A stretch of 64,000 nucleotides of DNA from Gyromitra esculenta (taxonomy: Eukaryota > Ascomycota > Pezizomycetes > Pezizales > Discinaceae), in the NCBI GenBank assembly GCA_038503075.1, contig JBCAML010000022.1:1116001-1180000 (forward strand), read 5' to 3'. Each line of letters opens with the position of its first letter. Positions within the stretch are counted from its first letter, which is position 1. Of this stretch, positions 14,013 to 25,905 are shown piece by piece. A program made the position numbers and the translations under genes. The notes under the pieces were generated by a model that was given only the letters and a program-made list of their open reading frames with translations, was not told where the DNA came from and ran no database searches.

Positions 14013-15834
14013 ATGGCACCTAATTTCCACATCAACCAGCGATTATCCTACTCTGGCATCCCATGTACCGTCCGGTATATCGGAAGCGTCGAGGGAACCA
14101 AGGGAGAATGGCTGGGCGTTGAATGGAATGAAGCGGAGAAGGGAAAACATTCTGGGGAGTACCAGGGGAAGAAGTATTTCGATTGTTTGTAGCCATTCCC
14201 CAAAAATACTCACCTATAAGTTACTAGTACTCATAAAATAACCAAGGCAAGCTCCCTGGGACTGGCTCCTTTATCCGCCCATCTCGTGAAGCAGAAGCTC
14301 CAGTCTCTTTCCTAGAAGGCCTGAGGAAGAAATACACTACTACCAATGACGCTCCTGGACAACATACCATTATTTCAATCTCAGCAAATAAGGTCATGGA
14401 AGAAGTTGGCTTCGATAAAATCCTGGAGAAGCTATCACAGCTCAAGGAACTTAAAATCGTGTTGGTGGATGGGATGAGTATATCTACCGCAGACGATGTA
14501 GACACTATACGGGAGGCTTGTCCGAGTAAGTTCGTTTTAATAAACATGCGTGGTGCGTGGTGCTAATGGATATGGATAGAAATTGAGGAACTAGACCTCT
14601 CAAGAAATCTATTTGAAGACCTTCAGAATGTAGCTCAGATATGCTCTGCGCTGCCTAATTTAAAGGGACTGAGGATTAAGTAACGGCTACTCGTTGTGCT
14701 TTCTCCGCGCATCGCTGCTAACAAACGCCAACAGTGGTAATCGTTTTTCAAAACTTGATATTACTATGCCAGAAGGCCAGGAATCGCCATTCAAGAATGT
14801 TACATATCTTGAAATCAGCAGCACCTTTTTCTCCTGGGAAGAGGTAAGTTATTCGCATTCAGGCCTAATATTCTTTACATTAGCTATACACTGCTATCTA
14901 ATATAGAACTCATGTTAACCTTCAAATACAGACCAACAAAATCCTATCCTACTTCCCCAAAATCAACACCCTTGAATCTTCGCTCAACAATATATCCAGC
15001 ATACCCCCAACCCTCCGTCTCCCCTCCACTATTCACACTCTAAACCTCGAACGTAACGCCTTTACCACACTCTCTGCCGTCTTCCTCCTTACCAATTTAA
15101 CTCACCTCCAGAAGCTAATTCTCTCAAATAACTCCATCACCACCATCCATTCCCCGAATGACACCGGCACTGCTCCCATATTCACCTCAATAACACATCT
15201 CGACCTTTCATTTAATGAACTCCCGACTCTCTCCTCCCTAGATGCTCTTCCCCCGCTCTTCCCCGCCCTCACATCCATACGCGTCTCGCACAATCCGTTC
15301 TGCATCTTGATGCCAATGGAGGAGGCCCACATGCTCACAGTTGCGCGTTTCCCCGATAAGCTAAAGATGCTAAACTACAGCGTCATCACGGAGATGGAAC
15401 GTCAGAATGCGGAGATGTATTATCTTGGACGCATCGCCAAGGAACTTGCCGTAGAACCGGAGAGCGAAGAGCAACGAATACTGGCTACACACGCGAGGTG
15501 GGACATATTGTGTGAGCTGTATGGCAAGCCGAGGATAGATAGGGCTTCGGGAATGGAGAAACGCAATTTAGGGGCTAAGTTGATTGAGCTTGAATTTACG
15601 GTGAATGGCGGGAGCGAGACAACCGTAAAGAGGGTGCCGAAGAGTTTACCGGTATCGACTCTTAAGGCGCTGCTGGGCCGTATGTTTGGGATAGAACCTT
15701 TGTGGTTGAAATTGGAGCTTGTCCCGGAAGGGGACGAAGGGAGCGAGAACTTGTTGCTGGAGGATGGGATTAAGGAAGTTGGGTATTATGTCGAGAGGAA
15801 GAGAGGGCAGATATTAGTCGAGGGGAGAGTCTAG
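14013..15834 (+). CDS. TBCE: Tubulin-folding cofactor E (TBCE/Pac2/Alp21)
   Basis: Five exons (14013-14184, 14247-14525, 14580-14679, 14735-14843, 14932-15834) give 520 aa. Residues 1-70 are a CAP-Gly domain (RYIGSVEGTKGEWLGVEW, GKHSG, GSFIRPS). Leucine-rich repeats follow from about 130 to 370 (for example KIEELDLSRNLF and LNLERNAFTTL), and a ubiquitin-like domain closes the protein (about 430-520). This order is diagnostic of cofactor E, which holds alpha-tubulin during alpha/beta dimer assembly in the cytosol. The first donor is GTTTGT rather than the nearby GTAGCC; only it restores the Cys of the YFDC motif in frame. All exon phases agree. It shares its upstream region with TIM44. Confidence 0.93.
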
Positions 15835-16360
15835 TAGGCTTAGGACAGGAATAATGATACCATGGCCTATAATACGTGTAGCTTTAACTATGACTTTAGA
15901 ATTTTTGTGGGGAAAACTGGCTTCAACACCCCAAAAATCGCAGAACATGTATCTGACTTGGCGTACGAGCAGAGGATATATTGAGCATTCAGTTATTTTA
16001 AACAAAGTCTATCTAGGCTCGTTCACGTTCCCTAATGTCAGGGCTGCTGCACACCATAGGTAGAGCTGCATGAGAGGGGTTGGGCACGAAACTAAAGAAT
16101 CACGAGCAAGACCAATATTTTACCAATCCATCGCATCTCCTATCGGAAGAGCATATATTTCTTATATTTAAAGCATCAGCTTGGTTTCTAGTCACTAGAG
16201 GATCAAGGTGTATTTCCCTCCCTCTCCTTTCCTACTCCCAGTCGAGATTTTTTATTTTTATTTTTATTTTATTTAGTCGAACATATCCATCACTAACTCA
16301 TACCCTTATTCTATAAATTATCATTTAAAGAAAACCCTTTCAAGCAGCCGAGTTTATTCC
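15835..16360. other. Convergent intergenic, TBCE and RING gene
   Basis: About 525 bp between two stop codons, with an A/T-rich TTTTTATTTTTA tract (16249-16276). A CTGCTGC-CACC-TAGG motif at about 16043 recurs at about 17580. No gene seen. Confidence 0.5.
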
Positions 16361-17110
16361 CTATCGTCGAGAGATTCTCCTTGTTACGGTGAATACTGGT
16401 CTTGTTGAACGCTCCCAAGAGATGTCAACTCTAAGATCCTCTATGTCCCGGTCACGATTATTTCGCATCTCCTGCAATGCCTCACTCAGGGATTCGTATT
16501 CATCATGACGCGCAGTTACCTGCACCATTCTCTTTGACCTTAAGGTCATCCATCCCACCAGATTTTCCCATGTACAGACCGCTAGCGAAACATCTGCATG
16601 GACAATCACCTCTCCTGAGCAGGCTGAACTTGAATCCGATAGTGCCTCTCGCGAGAGCATTCCAACCTCCATGATTTCAGCACGACACCACGGACACGGA
16701 AGCCAAATTGGTTGATGTCCAACATACCGGACCCTGCTCCACCAAAGATTCTTCATACACTTTGTGCACAAGGCGTGTGAACAACTCTTAGATTGAACGG
16801 TTATTTCCCGGCCAGACGCACAGAGCTTGCACTGTAAATCCTCTGCAACGTCGTTTTCGCTTTCAGAAGAGGAGGACTCCGATTCGGGGATGCCTGGTGA
16901 GCCGGGTGGAGAGTTTTGGCGGGGCTCTCTGGCACGGGCCTGGATTTCGCTGATCCCTTCCTCTACAGCCTCACTGAAGCCTGGTGGGAGGGTGTCAGAT
17001 AGGTCGAACATACCATCGAGGTCAGGCAAGCGCGGTTGGTTGAGGGTTGGTGCCGTATCACGTTCGGTAGCGAGTCTGCGAACGAAAATATCTTCGTTTG
17101 GATCGTCCAT
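16361..17110 (-). CDS. RING-finger (C3HC4) protein, putative E3 ubiquitin ligase
   Basis: Single-exon ORF of 249 aa. The first 90 residues are acidic, Pro/Ser-rich and disordered. A RING-type zinc ligand series follows: C94-x2-C97, C110, H112, C115-x2-C118, C139-x2-C142, with a 20-residue loop before the last pair. RING domains recruit E2 enzymes, so an E3 ligase role is a reasonable inference. The C-terminal ~100 residues match nothing I recognise but include a charged helix (LSEALQEMRNNRDRDIEDLRVD). Start chosen at the first ATG (MDDPNEDIF). No specific orthologue is recognised and it may be lineage-restricted. Confidence 0.8.
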   Translation of the reverse strand: MDDPNEDIFVRRLATERDTAPTLNQPRLPDLDGMFDLSDTLPPGFSEAVEEGISEIQARAREPRQNSPPGSPGIPESESSSSESENDVAEDLQCKLCASGREITVQSKSCSHALCTKCMKNLWWSRVRYVGHQPIWLPCPWCRAEIMEVGMLSREALSDSSSACSGEVIVHADVSLAVCTWENLVGWMTLRSKRMVQVTARHDEYESLSEALQEMRNNRDRDIEDLRVDISWERSTRPVFTVTRRISRR

Positions 17111-18320
17111 CTTAGCTGCGGCGTTATTTCGAGATTAAGCCCTTTGCGTGGAGTGCGTGGTATGGAGAGAAAGTGTCGAACAGTGATTAGTTGGATACAT
17201 GTAGTTTTGGATTTTTAAAGCAGCAACAGAGGTTCTTTCGATGGTGCTAAGGTGGTTCATAGAATAATTTGGTCTTATTAGACGAATTAAACTCTGTGGG
17301 ATCAGTCATTCATTACATGTAGGTAGATACATGTAAATATTCGAGAACCATAATATAGCTCGTGTATCCACTGATTGCGGACAAGACAGTATGACAACCC
17401 CACCAGCCCCACCCAGAGCCCAACGGGGGTATCGCAAATCTATTCTGCAGCTATAGTAAGATTCAGTGATATCAAGTATCAAGACTACATGTATTCACTC
17501 AAGCCTATACACACGCCACTTGTAATGTTTTGCCAAACCCACCGATGCCCTTAGACCCATCCCCACCATGCCAGCTCAGGCTGCTGCGCACCGTAGGGGC
17601 TGTTGATGCAGCCCTTTTAGGTGGACTAATTTCTCTTTTGAGCCCAAACTATCTGTATTCTATAAGCTCACCATCTTATACCTTCAGACACGAAAAGTGT
17701 ACCTGAGCATCCTGGGCTCTCTAGGGGATGGACCAGCTATTTCATGACACTGGTACCAGATGCTAAGATACACAGCAAGCTACGCGGAAGAGGCTAGGTA
17801 TGAAACCTCTAAACTCCATACGCCTTCTAGATTTCTTACCTTCCATCCAATCACCCAGATCCACTATAACTATTGAAAACGAACCTTTGGATGAATACGT
17901 GTACTTTTTCGAGTGATAATTTATGATCAAAATATGAAACTAGTCAAGCGGCACCGATACATATATAAAAATATAGATATTTTTAATTTTCCTAAATTTG
18001 TGACTGAGCTCTAACTTTGGCGAGTTCAACTTATACATGTAGGTATCCTAATTACGTACAACACCCTATAAACCATTTGGTGAACACAAGCCCTATATCG
18101 CGTCAGGACAGATTTTCAAAATCAGCCGGTTTAACAGTATTCCCAGGGCCACAAAAACGTTTGAACGGGTTCTCTCTTCACCGCGTATCTTACATATATG
18201 TACCCCTTTAGTTCTGCTGCTTCCCTCGAATAACTAAAAGCGAATAACGTTAGGTAGTATGCGGTATACACATCGATCATTACCCGGCTCACAAAATTGC
18301 TCCTCGTCAGTGCACATATC

Positions 18321-18493
18321 GTAGTATTTAGTGAAATTCGCTCCGGCGCAAGCAGGTAAGACACACATATAATCTGTTAATACTCTATGTCTATGATGCT
18401 GTTGGGGGATTTTTGGCGGAAAGTCATGGAAAGGCAACACGTTCTATGCATGTTTTACCTACTAGCGCCGGAACGAATTTCACCAAATACTAC
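18321..18493. mobile_element. MITE-like foldback element, about 173 bp
   Basis: About 43-bp terminal inverted repeats: left GTAGTATTTAGTGAAATTCG, right reverse complement GTAGTATTTGGTGAAATTCG, continuing through CCGGCGC and AGGTAA. Arm differences are mostly G/A or C/T. No coding capacity. It abuts the next inverted repeat. Confidence 0.7.
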
Positions 18494-18498
18494 AGTAC

Positions 18499-18622
18499 AC
18501 GTACAAGCGTATGAGGGATAAAATTAGAAAAATTAGGGTACCAAAAAGCAGTTTTTCGTAGCCTAATCGCTGTGGTTGAACATCCCACCCGTTCCAACTT
18601 CGCCCCCCATACGCTTGTACGT
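18499..18622. mobile_element. MITE-like foldback element, about 124 bp
   Basis: Arms ACGTACAAGCGTATGAGGG at the left and the inverted CGTACAAGCGTATGGGGG at the right enclose about 85 bp. It begins within six bases of the previous element, suggesting nested or targeted insertion. Confidence 0.6.
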
Positions 18623-19544
18623 AGGCGTACGCATTTCACCTCCATTACATGTTGGTATTCCACATACCAACATATGGCTTTTCGTAAGCCTCGTTTCTTA
18701 TCTCTCCACTCACCCTATCTCCTCGTCCCCTATATTCCCCCTGAAATATATACCCCGATACCGAAACCGAACTTTAATAAATCTGGTTTCACCGTAAAAT
18801 CGGGAAATTACAGGGACCGGCAATAACTTCTAGAACACGCAACACGTGAATCTTAACAAGGATTACTTATAAGCCAGGTAGTCCTCTGCCCGTACCTCAC
18901 ACGTCTCAAATCAATAATATACTTGCTTTCACCTAGTTAAATTTAGCAGGAAGATAACTTTAGGGGGAAGCCCTAAGCCTACCACTTTAATATAATCCCT
19001 GAACAACTGTATTCACAGACCTCTGAATAATTTGCAAAGCAGAATCTTTTCTTATCCAAATTACTGGGTCAGCCATGAGACAAAAAAATATCTGCAAGGC
19101 AATAGTCAGGAAGAGTGCCAGCCTCAGCCCTTTTTTTTTTTTACCACCGCTCTCGTCGACGGTTTGGAAAAGGCTTAAGAAGCGACGAGAGAATAATTTA
19201 AATTAGGAAATCTAAAACCTGGGCTCGAGGGTTGATGGTCTTACTCAGTCCTCGATTCCTTTTACTCTCTTCATTTCCCTTTGCTCCTAGCAGATATAGA
19301 TAGCAAGACTGACAGCTTCTTAAATTAAAATCAAAGGTGTTAGTAATTGTGTATTTACAGGTTTAACCATGACACAGCAGAACTCCAGTGCCACTACTGC
19401 GAGGGTATGGGTACTCCTAGCGAAACCCCACGCAATACGTGGAGTTCATGCCTAATCTAACCGATCCGTTAAATACATTTTAGGTATATATGGTAAGAAT
19501 AATCCGAAAATAGTTTAGACGAGTAATATAGTAGAATACACGTA

Positions 19545-19773
19545 CTACGGGTGTGGGGGAAAATATGTCACCTGGCGGCGCTGGCGGCGGTGTCTCTCTT
19601 CATGCTCGGCATTCTGACGCTCTTCTTTCGCTAGGTGGCATCTAGTTCTCTCTCTCTGAAGCCTCTGGGCACTGTAAAAGTCTAAGGGCTTCTGCGGTCT
19701 TGAGTTGAGTTAGTGGTCGAGTTTCGCACTGCCAGCACCGCCACCTGGTGACAGACCCCCCCTGCACCCGTAG
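19545..19773. mobile_element. TA-flanked MITE with CTACGGGTG termini, copy 1
   Basis: 229 bp flanked by TA on both sides (19543-19544, 19774-19775). Terminal inverted repeats of about 45 bp start CTACGGGTG and run through GTCACC and TGGCGG. A related copy lies at 54534-54772. The TA duplication and lack of coding potential point to a non-autonomous Tc1/mariner-type element. Confidence 0.8.
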
Positions 19774-21100
19774 TACATTTAGTTACGGTTAATAGTCAGG
19801 CACCAGCAAAAGTGACCTGATGCCAAGCATAACTAATACTTCACCAGCCACACAATCAGCTAAGAAGTATGTCCAATTACTTGGCTGATCTTGACCATAG
19901 CACATTAGCTACATGTACCTGTCGTGCATATGCCTCAGCGCCGTGGTAGTATGACTCATGGCCGCTGTACGCATTCATCTCCTGCCACCAATCCAACAGA
20001 CGAAACCCTAAGCCTTCGTACCCAATCCGCAACGAAAGCCCCTACTATTCTAACACTAATCGAATAAGAGTGGTTAAAACACGTTCTAAAGAAGAAATAC
20101 ATGCCAGGCGTAAGAAACTTACCGCGGATAACTCCAAAGGCACAGGTTTTTTCTTTCTCTTTAACCCCTATAATTAGTCCTCTATATACTAGTATCATCA
20201 TCACTCTACCCTAAACCATCATCTATATAGGTAGGTACTAATCCCTCATAAGATGCGCTCCTAATCCGGAAAATGGGAGAATGGGAGAATGCTCCCAAAA
20301 CCCACCACCTCCACGCGAGTGCAGATTGATGCCGGTCGTCATAGGTTATCCGTATTAATATATCAGAGACGTCGTGTGCCTTGCATTAGGTGAATTCCCT
20401 GCGATCTATTAAATGAAAAACTATCCTCGTGATCCATTCCCCGAGCCCTGGGAAACAGGGCTGTACCTACATGATGGTTAAGTGCAGGTAAATCAACAGC
20501 CCCGCCTATTACATCGTCGTTAGTGGCTCCAACACGTACATGTTTGGCAGGAAGGTGTTAGTAAGGCTTTAACGCCAGCTTCTTGCGGCATTTTTGTTGA
20601 TACGAAAAAACGTGGAAATCTGTGATTGTCAAAAACTTGGCTATACCGAGTGCTTCTGGAAGGGAAAAATAAACAAAGTAGCCTGGGACATACACCCAAG
20701 GTCCTCATGATCACCGTTTCTTCATCCACGACCCAGTTGTATGGGACATTTTGGCTCGCTAATCAATTGTCCGGGAACATAGGATGTACCGAGAGAACCG
20801 ACGCAGGGTCGATATTAGAGCGGGGAGCGGGGAGGGGTGAATCAGGTAAATAATGCTTATATTACGGATGCCATCTAAATATCCTTTCAAAGTCATTCGC
20901 CCCATCCCACTTGATACACGCCAAATTGTTTTCACTCCCTTTGCCTATTCTTCGTCATCCCGCGTGTTGCGAGCCCGGTTAAGTTGAGAGCCCTACGGTC
21001 TCATTCCCCCGCCACGCACCCCACCACGTTTTTTCGCTGATAACCGCTTTTTACCCCGCCTTCAGCATTCCGATAAACAACGGACCGACGGATAATCATA

Positions 21101-22713
21101 ATGACCTCTTCATTCGGCGAGAAGAAGAAAATCCTCCTTCTCGGAGAAATCGACCAGTATGTTAATTTTTCCTAGACAATCATTCTTCTAGGAATTTGAA
21201 GAGTAGTGAGGAAAAAACGCATGCATCACCAATTACTGCTTCGCCATAAAGGGCTATTATCTCAGATCCAAATCCAAAATAGCTCGATTGAAACTAATTA
21301 AAAATCTAACTACCTTTCGTACAGCGTCCATGAGGAATGGAAGTCCCTTGAAGACATCGCTGAGATTGTTGAAGTCAAATCCACAAACAGAGAGGACTTC
21401 ATCAAAGAAGCCAAATCTGGAGCTTTCGATGGCGTATTCGTTGCTTATAGAACTTTTCGTTCGTTTGATACAACCGGGAAAATTGATAATGAGATCCTCG
21501 AGGCACTACCCAAATCCTTGAAGTTTCTTTGTCACGTTGGTAAGTTTGCCAATTGCTATGTGGCGAGATACAGAAAGACTTCTTTCCCTCCCCAAACCAC
21601 GTATGGCTTGGTTGAAGTGGCTGCATTATCTTATCTCTCTAAACATAATCTGCTAACAACACTTTTCCAGGGTCCGGATACGACCAGGTTGACGTTCATG
21701 CATGCACCGCTCACTCAATCAGGGTCTCTAACGTGCCAACGGCCGTTGACGACGCTACAGCTGATGTCACCATGTTCTTGATGCTCGGCGCGCTCCGGGG
21801 TTTCAACTTCGGGATGGCCAACCTCCGCAAAGGAAAATGGGTTGGACAAGCCGCCGGGGCTCCGCTCGGGCATGATCCAGAGGGAAAGACACTCGGCATC
21901 TTAGGGATGGGCGGAGTTGGCCGCACCCTGAAGAGGAGGACTGACGCGTTTGATATGAAGGTCATATATCACAACCGCACTCAGCTTCCCCCACATTTAG
22001 AAGGCGGGGCAAGATACGTCTCGTTTGACGAGCTATTGGCTAAATCAGATGTTATCAGCTTGAACTTGCCGTTGAATGTAAGCTTTTCCTTTTTTTTAAT
22101 ATCGGGTTTTATAGATAATTGCTGGGATGGAATCCATATAAAAGGCAATAGCAGGCCAAAGGTGAAACGGAGACATCAAAATATGCAAGACCATATATGT
22201 CTGGATTTACAATTCAATGTAGTTATGAAAAAAAGGAAAAATGCTTGAAAAAATGCTGACGAGATTATGTTTACTCGCTCTAGGCTCACACAAGGCATAT
22301 CATATCTACCAAGGAATTCGCGAAGATGAAGGATGGCGTCGTCATCATCAACACTGCTCGTGGTGCTGTCATCGACGAAGATGCCCTTGTTAAAGCTTTG
22401 GACTCAGGGAAGGTTCGTAGCGTCGGCCTTGACGTCTTTGAGAATGAGCCCGACATACACCCAGGTCTGATGGCGAACGACTCTGTCATGCTGGTTCCAC
22501 ATATGGGAACTCATACCTATGAGGTAAAACTTTCCTGCAATATTTTCCCACTTCTCTCGGCACAATAACTAGTAAAGACTTCGGTTTAATTGGTATATAA
22601 CACAGACTCAAGCCGCCATGGAGAGTTGGGCTATCGATAATGTTCGCCTAGCCGTTACCACCAACGCGCTTAAGACACCTGTCCCTGAGCAAGCCGGGAT
22701 GACCATTTCCTAG
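21101..22713 (+). CDS. D-isomer-specific 2-hydroxyacid dehydrogenase (glyoxylate/hydroxypyruvate reductase-like)
   Basis: Five exons (21101-21156, 21325-21539, 21671-22077, 22284-22523, 22606-22713) give 341 aa, a normal family length. The NAD(P)-binding Rossmann motif is GILGMGGVGRTL (about 165-176). The catalytic triad is present: Arg in NTARG (R252), Glu in ENEP (E281) and His in PHMGTHT (H299). The substrate-side strand GSGYDQVDVHAC is also typical. The family reduces glyoxylate, hydroxypyruvate or related 2-keto acids; the exact substrate cannot be set from sequence. All intron phases agree. The protein has no obvious targeting peptide. Confidence 0.93.
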
Positions 22714-25700
22714 TCTCTCTTGTACCTACCCTCAGTTTTCTTTTTGCATCCCCTTCTCGCCCATATTTTACCTTCATAGCTATCAGATAAATCCGAGGCC
22801 GTATTTGTGGTTGGAGAAGGAGGCGGAGCTACCGTAAGAGGGTGTATCAGGTACAAACTTTTATATGCTTTCTTTTTCTTCTCGGGTCTCGTTTACTCTT
22901 TTGGCCTTCTCTCCCTTTGTCGTTATGCTAGCGAGTAAGGCTCACACCTATAGATACCCACTTCGTTGGTGCTCCGCCTTCCGCGTACCTACATATATGC
23001 ACATTTCCTAAGCTAGCGTTACAGGACAAGAAAGCAAAAAAGCAAAGGTTATAATTATCCGAGACATAAAAAAACCCCCACCGGATCTTCCGACTACACA
23101 TATTCTGCATGCCCCCCCCCCAATACACACATACTTGTATGAGAGCACATATGATATCGATAAATATTAAGTTGCCTCCTATTACCCTATTAAAGAGAAC
23201 CTCGCGTTTGCCGAACGCCAGACATTTTGCCTTCTTTACCCTCTGAGGTTAATATTCCGATATTTTAGGACAGGTAAGCGGAGTCCGAGAAGGGGACCTG
23301 TGCGTGAAGGAGTGAGTTCTACCTGCAGAGGAATATTATAAGTAGCACTTTCGAACCGCGGGCGTGGAGCTACCGGTGTATACCATCAATTCGTTTTCGT
23401 ACTATACCGTACATGATATTGTGCCTTAGGTAATGATAATTATAAAGGTTTTATTACCATCCCAATCAGCATTTTATTTTATCTTATTCCATCCATAGCC
23501 TCCCTTCCCCTCCCCTAAATAGCCGGAATAATAAGCTGTCTTACTCATCGTTGACCCCCTTTTCATCCGGTCTCTTTTTCTTTCTTTCTTTCGCCTTCTT
23601 TTGCTTCTTCCTTCGTCTCCGCCGCTCGCGAACTCAGCCTCAAAACAACGTCACACAAACCCCGAGTTAGAATAAACGACATCCTCGGTACCGCGTGCGC
23701 CAAAAAAACCCAAGGGCGAGGGACCGAACGTCCCGTAGTGCCGCAAGCGAGGGGGTGGTGTTACAAAGGGGGGGTAGAATCAGTGTGGGTGCGTGCTCAG
23801 CAAGCTTCAACATGCTGCAAATTGCTTTTTTCTTCTTTTCTTTTCCCCCCTTCACTAGGGGGGGATGGTACCTTTCAGGGTTTTACCGAAAGGTAGTTTT
23901 GCAGGGACCAAGCCATGCAGTACCATATGTACCCTAGAGCTACGGAAGAAACTGTTGAAAAAAGATACTCTATATATTGGGGGGGGTGAGGTAGAGTACA
24001 TACAGCAAGGGTTTAAAATACGCCTCTGATTTTCCTGAACCCCCCCGATGGACATGGGTATCAGGGTAGATGATCGATCGGAGACGAAGGATGGGTCAAC
24101 TCCAGACAAACGAGCTAGTCCCCCCCCTTCTAGATGGGATATAATTTGTACTAGCGCTGTAGATAAAGTATATGGACCGTGCTGGAAGGTGATAGAGTGG
24201 TGAGTAGTTAAAACGAAACAACTCATATGTACTGTACACGCAGGCAGGCAGGCAGGCAGGCAGGGCAGGGCAGGGCAGAAATTCACCCGGTCTGTACGTA
24301 GGCAAACAGGAGTGGGTGATAAGACCAGACCTAGTCTTTTTTTCACACGGTTTCCCATAGGCACTTTTTGTTAACCCTATGCGAAATAGTAGAGTACGTA
24401 GTACATGTAGTAAAGGATCGTCACTGCTGACAAAAGTGCTATATATCGGCGAAAAATAAAGAAGCCGTGACAATGACAGCGAAGACATCACAGGACCAGA
24501 TCTCGGGGGAGGGGGGTGGTGGTGGTCAGGGATATACAGCCAGGTAGCTGGGCGTTACTCTAAATTTCTCGCCTATTCTACGAAAGGGACAATTGGTAGA
24601 GAGCATTCCAATCAAAAGAGAGTCGACTGCCCGTTTTATAAACACCTTCCCCCCCCAAGGTGCCACAGCTCATGTACCACATATGTGCGCATCATAGCAC
24701 AACATTAACAGCACCTCTTCTCTTCTCTTTCCTTCCCTTCCCCGCCTCTCCTCGTCTCCATGAACACGTCGAAACTTTGTTGACAAATATTCCGGTGCCC
24801 GGAGCAACGAATGTTTGCCCCCTCATCTTGATTCCATGCACCCCATCGGGCCCAGTCATTTCCTCATCAGCTGTTCAATCGAAACAAACACGTAAAAGTC
24901 AAAACGAGGAGCACGAGAAAGGGACAGGATAAGCACTGAAATAACGAGCAATCTCTCAGTATTGATGATGTAATTACTGTAAATTTTCCCTCACCAGCCC
25001 AACCCCGCATTCCACCCTGAAAAAAAAGAAAGCTAAAAAAAAAACAAGAACCCTTCCTTCCTTCCTAGCCAGGCTATCTCACTTCCCCAACAGTCCATGT
25101 AGTGAGTATGATTTTCCATTCCCGTATGATATAGCAAACATGATATAAGAGATCGAAAGTGAGTGAAATCCATATAGTCCAAAAAAAAATCCCCCGTCTA
25201 TAGTTAACCATCCCACCCAACAAAAAAAAAAGTGAAAAAAAACAAAAAAAACAAAGGGGGAATAGACACAGTAAGCTATAACGCATGCATGCAATATAAA
25301 ATGGCAAGAGAGATAGCAAAAAAATGTCAAAATAAAAACAAGAAAGATAGCTGCGCACAAGACTAAAATAAAAGTACCTAGTATAAAAATTTTTTGTCAA
25401 AATCAAAATCGAAAAAAAAAACCGACACGCCTATGAGGAAAGAAAACCAATCTTTAGCAAAAATAAGACAAAAGCCAAGTCCCACTCCCAAGGGTTAATG
25501 ACAACCGAAATAAAAAATGAATGAAATGATGATAAGCGAATGAAGCCAAAACTTCTACCCTCGTCGCTATACAGTTGCATGCCGACGAAAGGTAGAATGG
25601 TAATAATAACAATGAAAGAAAACTGTGAAAGATACAGATGAAGTCAAAACACAGACCACCCACCCATTTATTTCCCTCACCCAAAATGACCAAAAAGAAA

Positions 25701-25905
25701 GCATACAAGTGCAACAGAATTGTCCGCCCAAACTTTTTTTTATAAAATATATTGCATCGCACTCGTAAAGATTCGTATCTCGCGTAAAATGATGCAGTAA
25801 CCCCGACCTTTTGCTGAGCCCATCCAATTCTAATTGAACCGAGAAAAAAATATCGTATAAACTAAAAAAAAAAGTAAACTCGTTTGCACTCTAGAATCGT
25901 GGGTC
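22714..25905. other. Convergent intergenic region of 3.2 kb
   Basis: Space between the dehydrogenase (+) and transcription factor (-) ends. It holds a CAGG/GGGCA tandem repeat (24241-24278), a small hairpin (23867-23895), poly-C/G runs and A-rich DNA from about 25020 to 25890, the last probably the factor's 3' UTR. ORFs such as 23855-24364 overlap the simple repeats and are not credible. Confidence 0.55.
24241..24278. repeat. CAGG microsatellite grading into GGGCA repeat
   Basis: Six CAGG units are followed by three GGGCA units, a compound simple repeat in intergenic DNA. Confidence 0.85.

Larger units (their letters stand above)
17111..21100. other. 4-kb AT-rich intergenic region with inverted-repeat elements
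   Basis: No coding gene supported; ORFs are under 100 codons and lack motifs. It contains inverted-repeat elements at 18321-18493, 18499-18622 and 19545-19773 (listed separately) and six TACATGTA octamers (17196, 17314, 17328, 17486, 18034, 19910). Confidence 0.6.
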
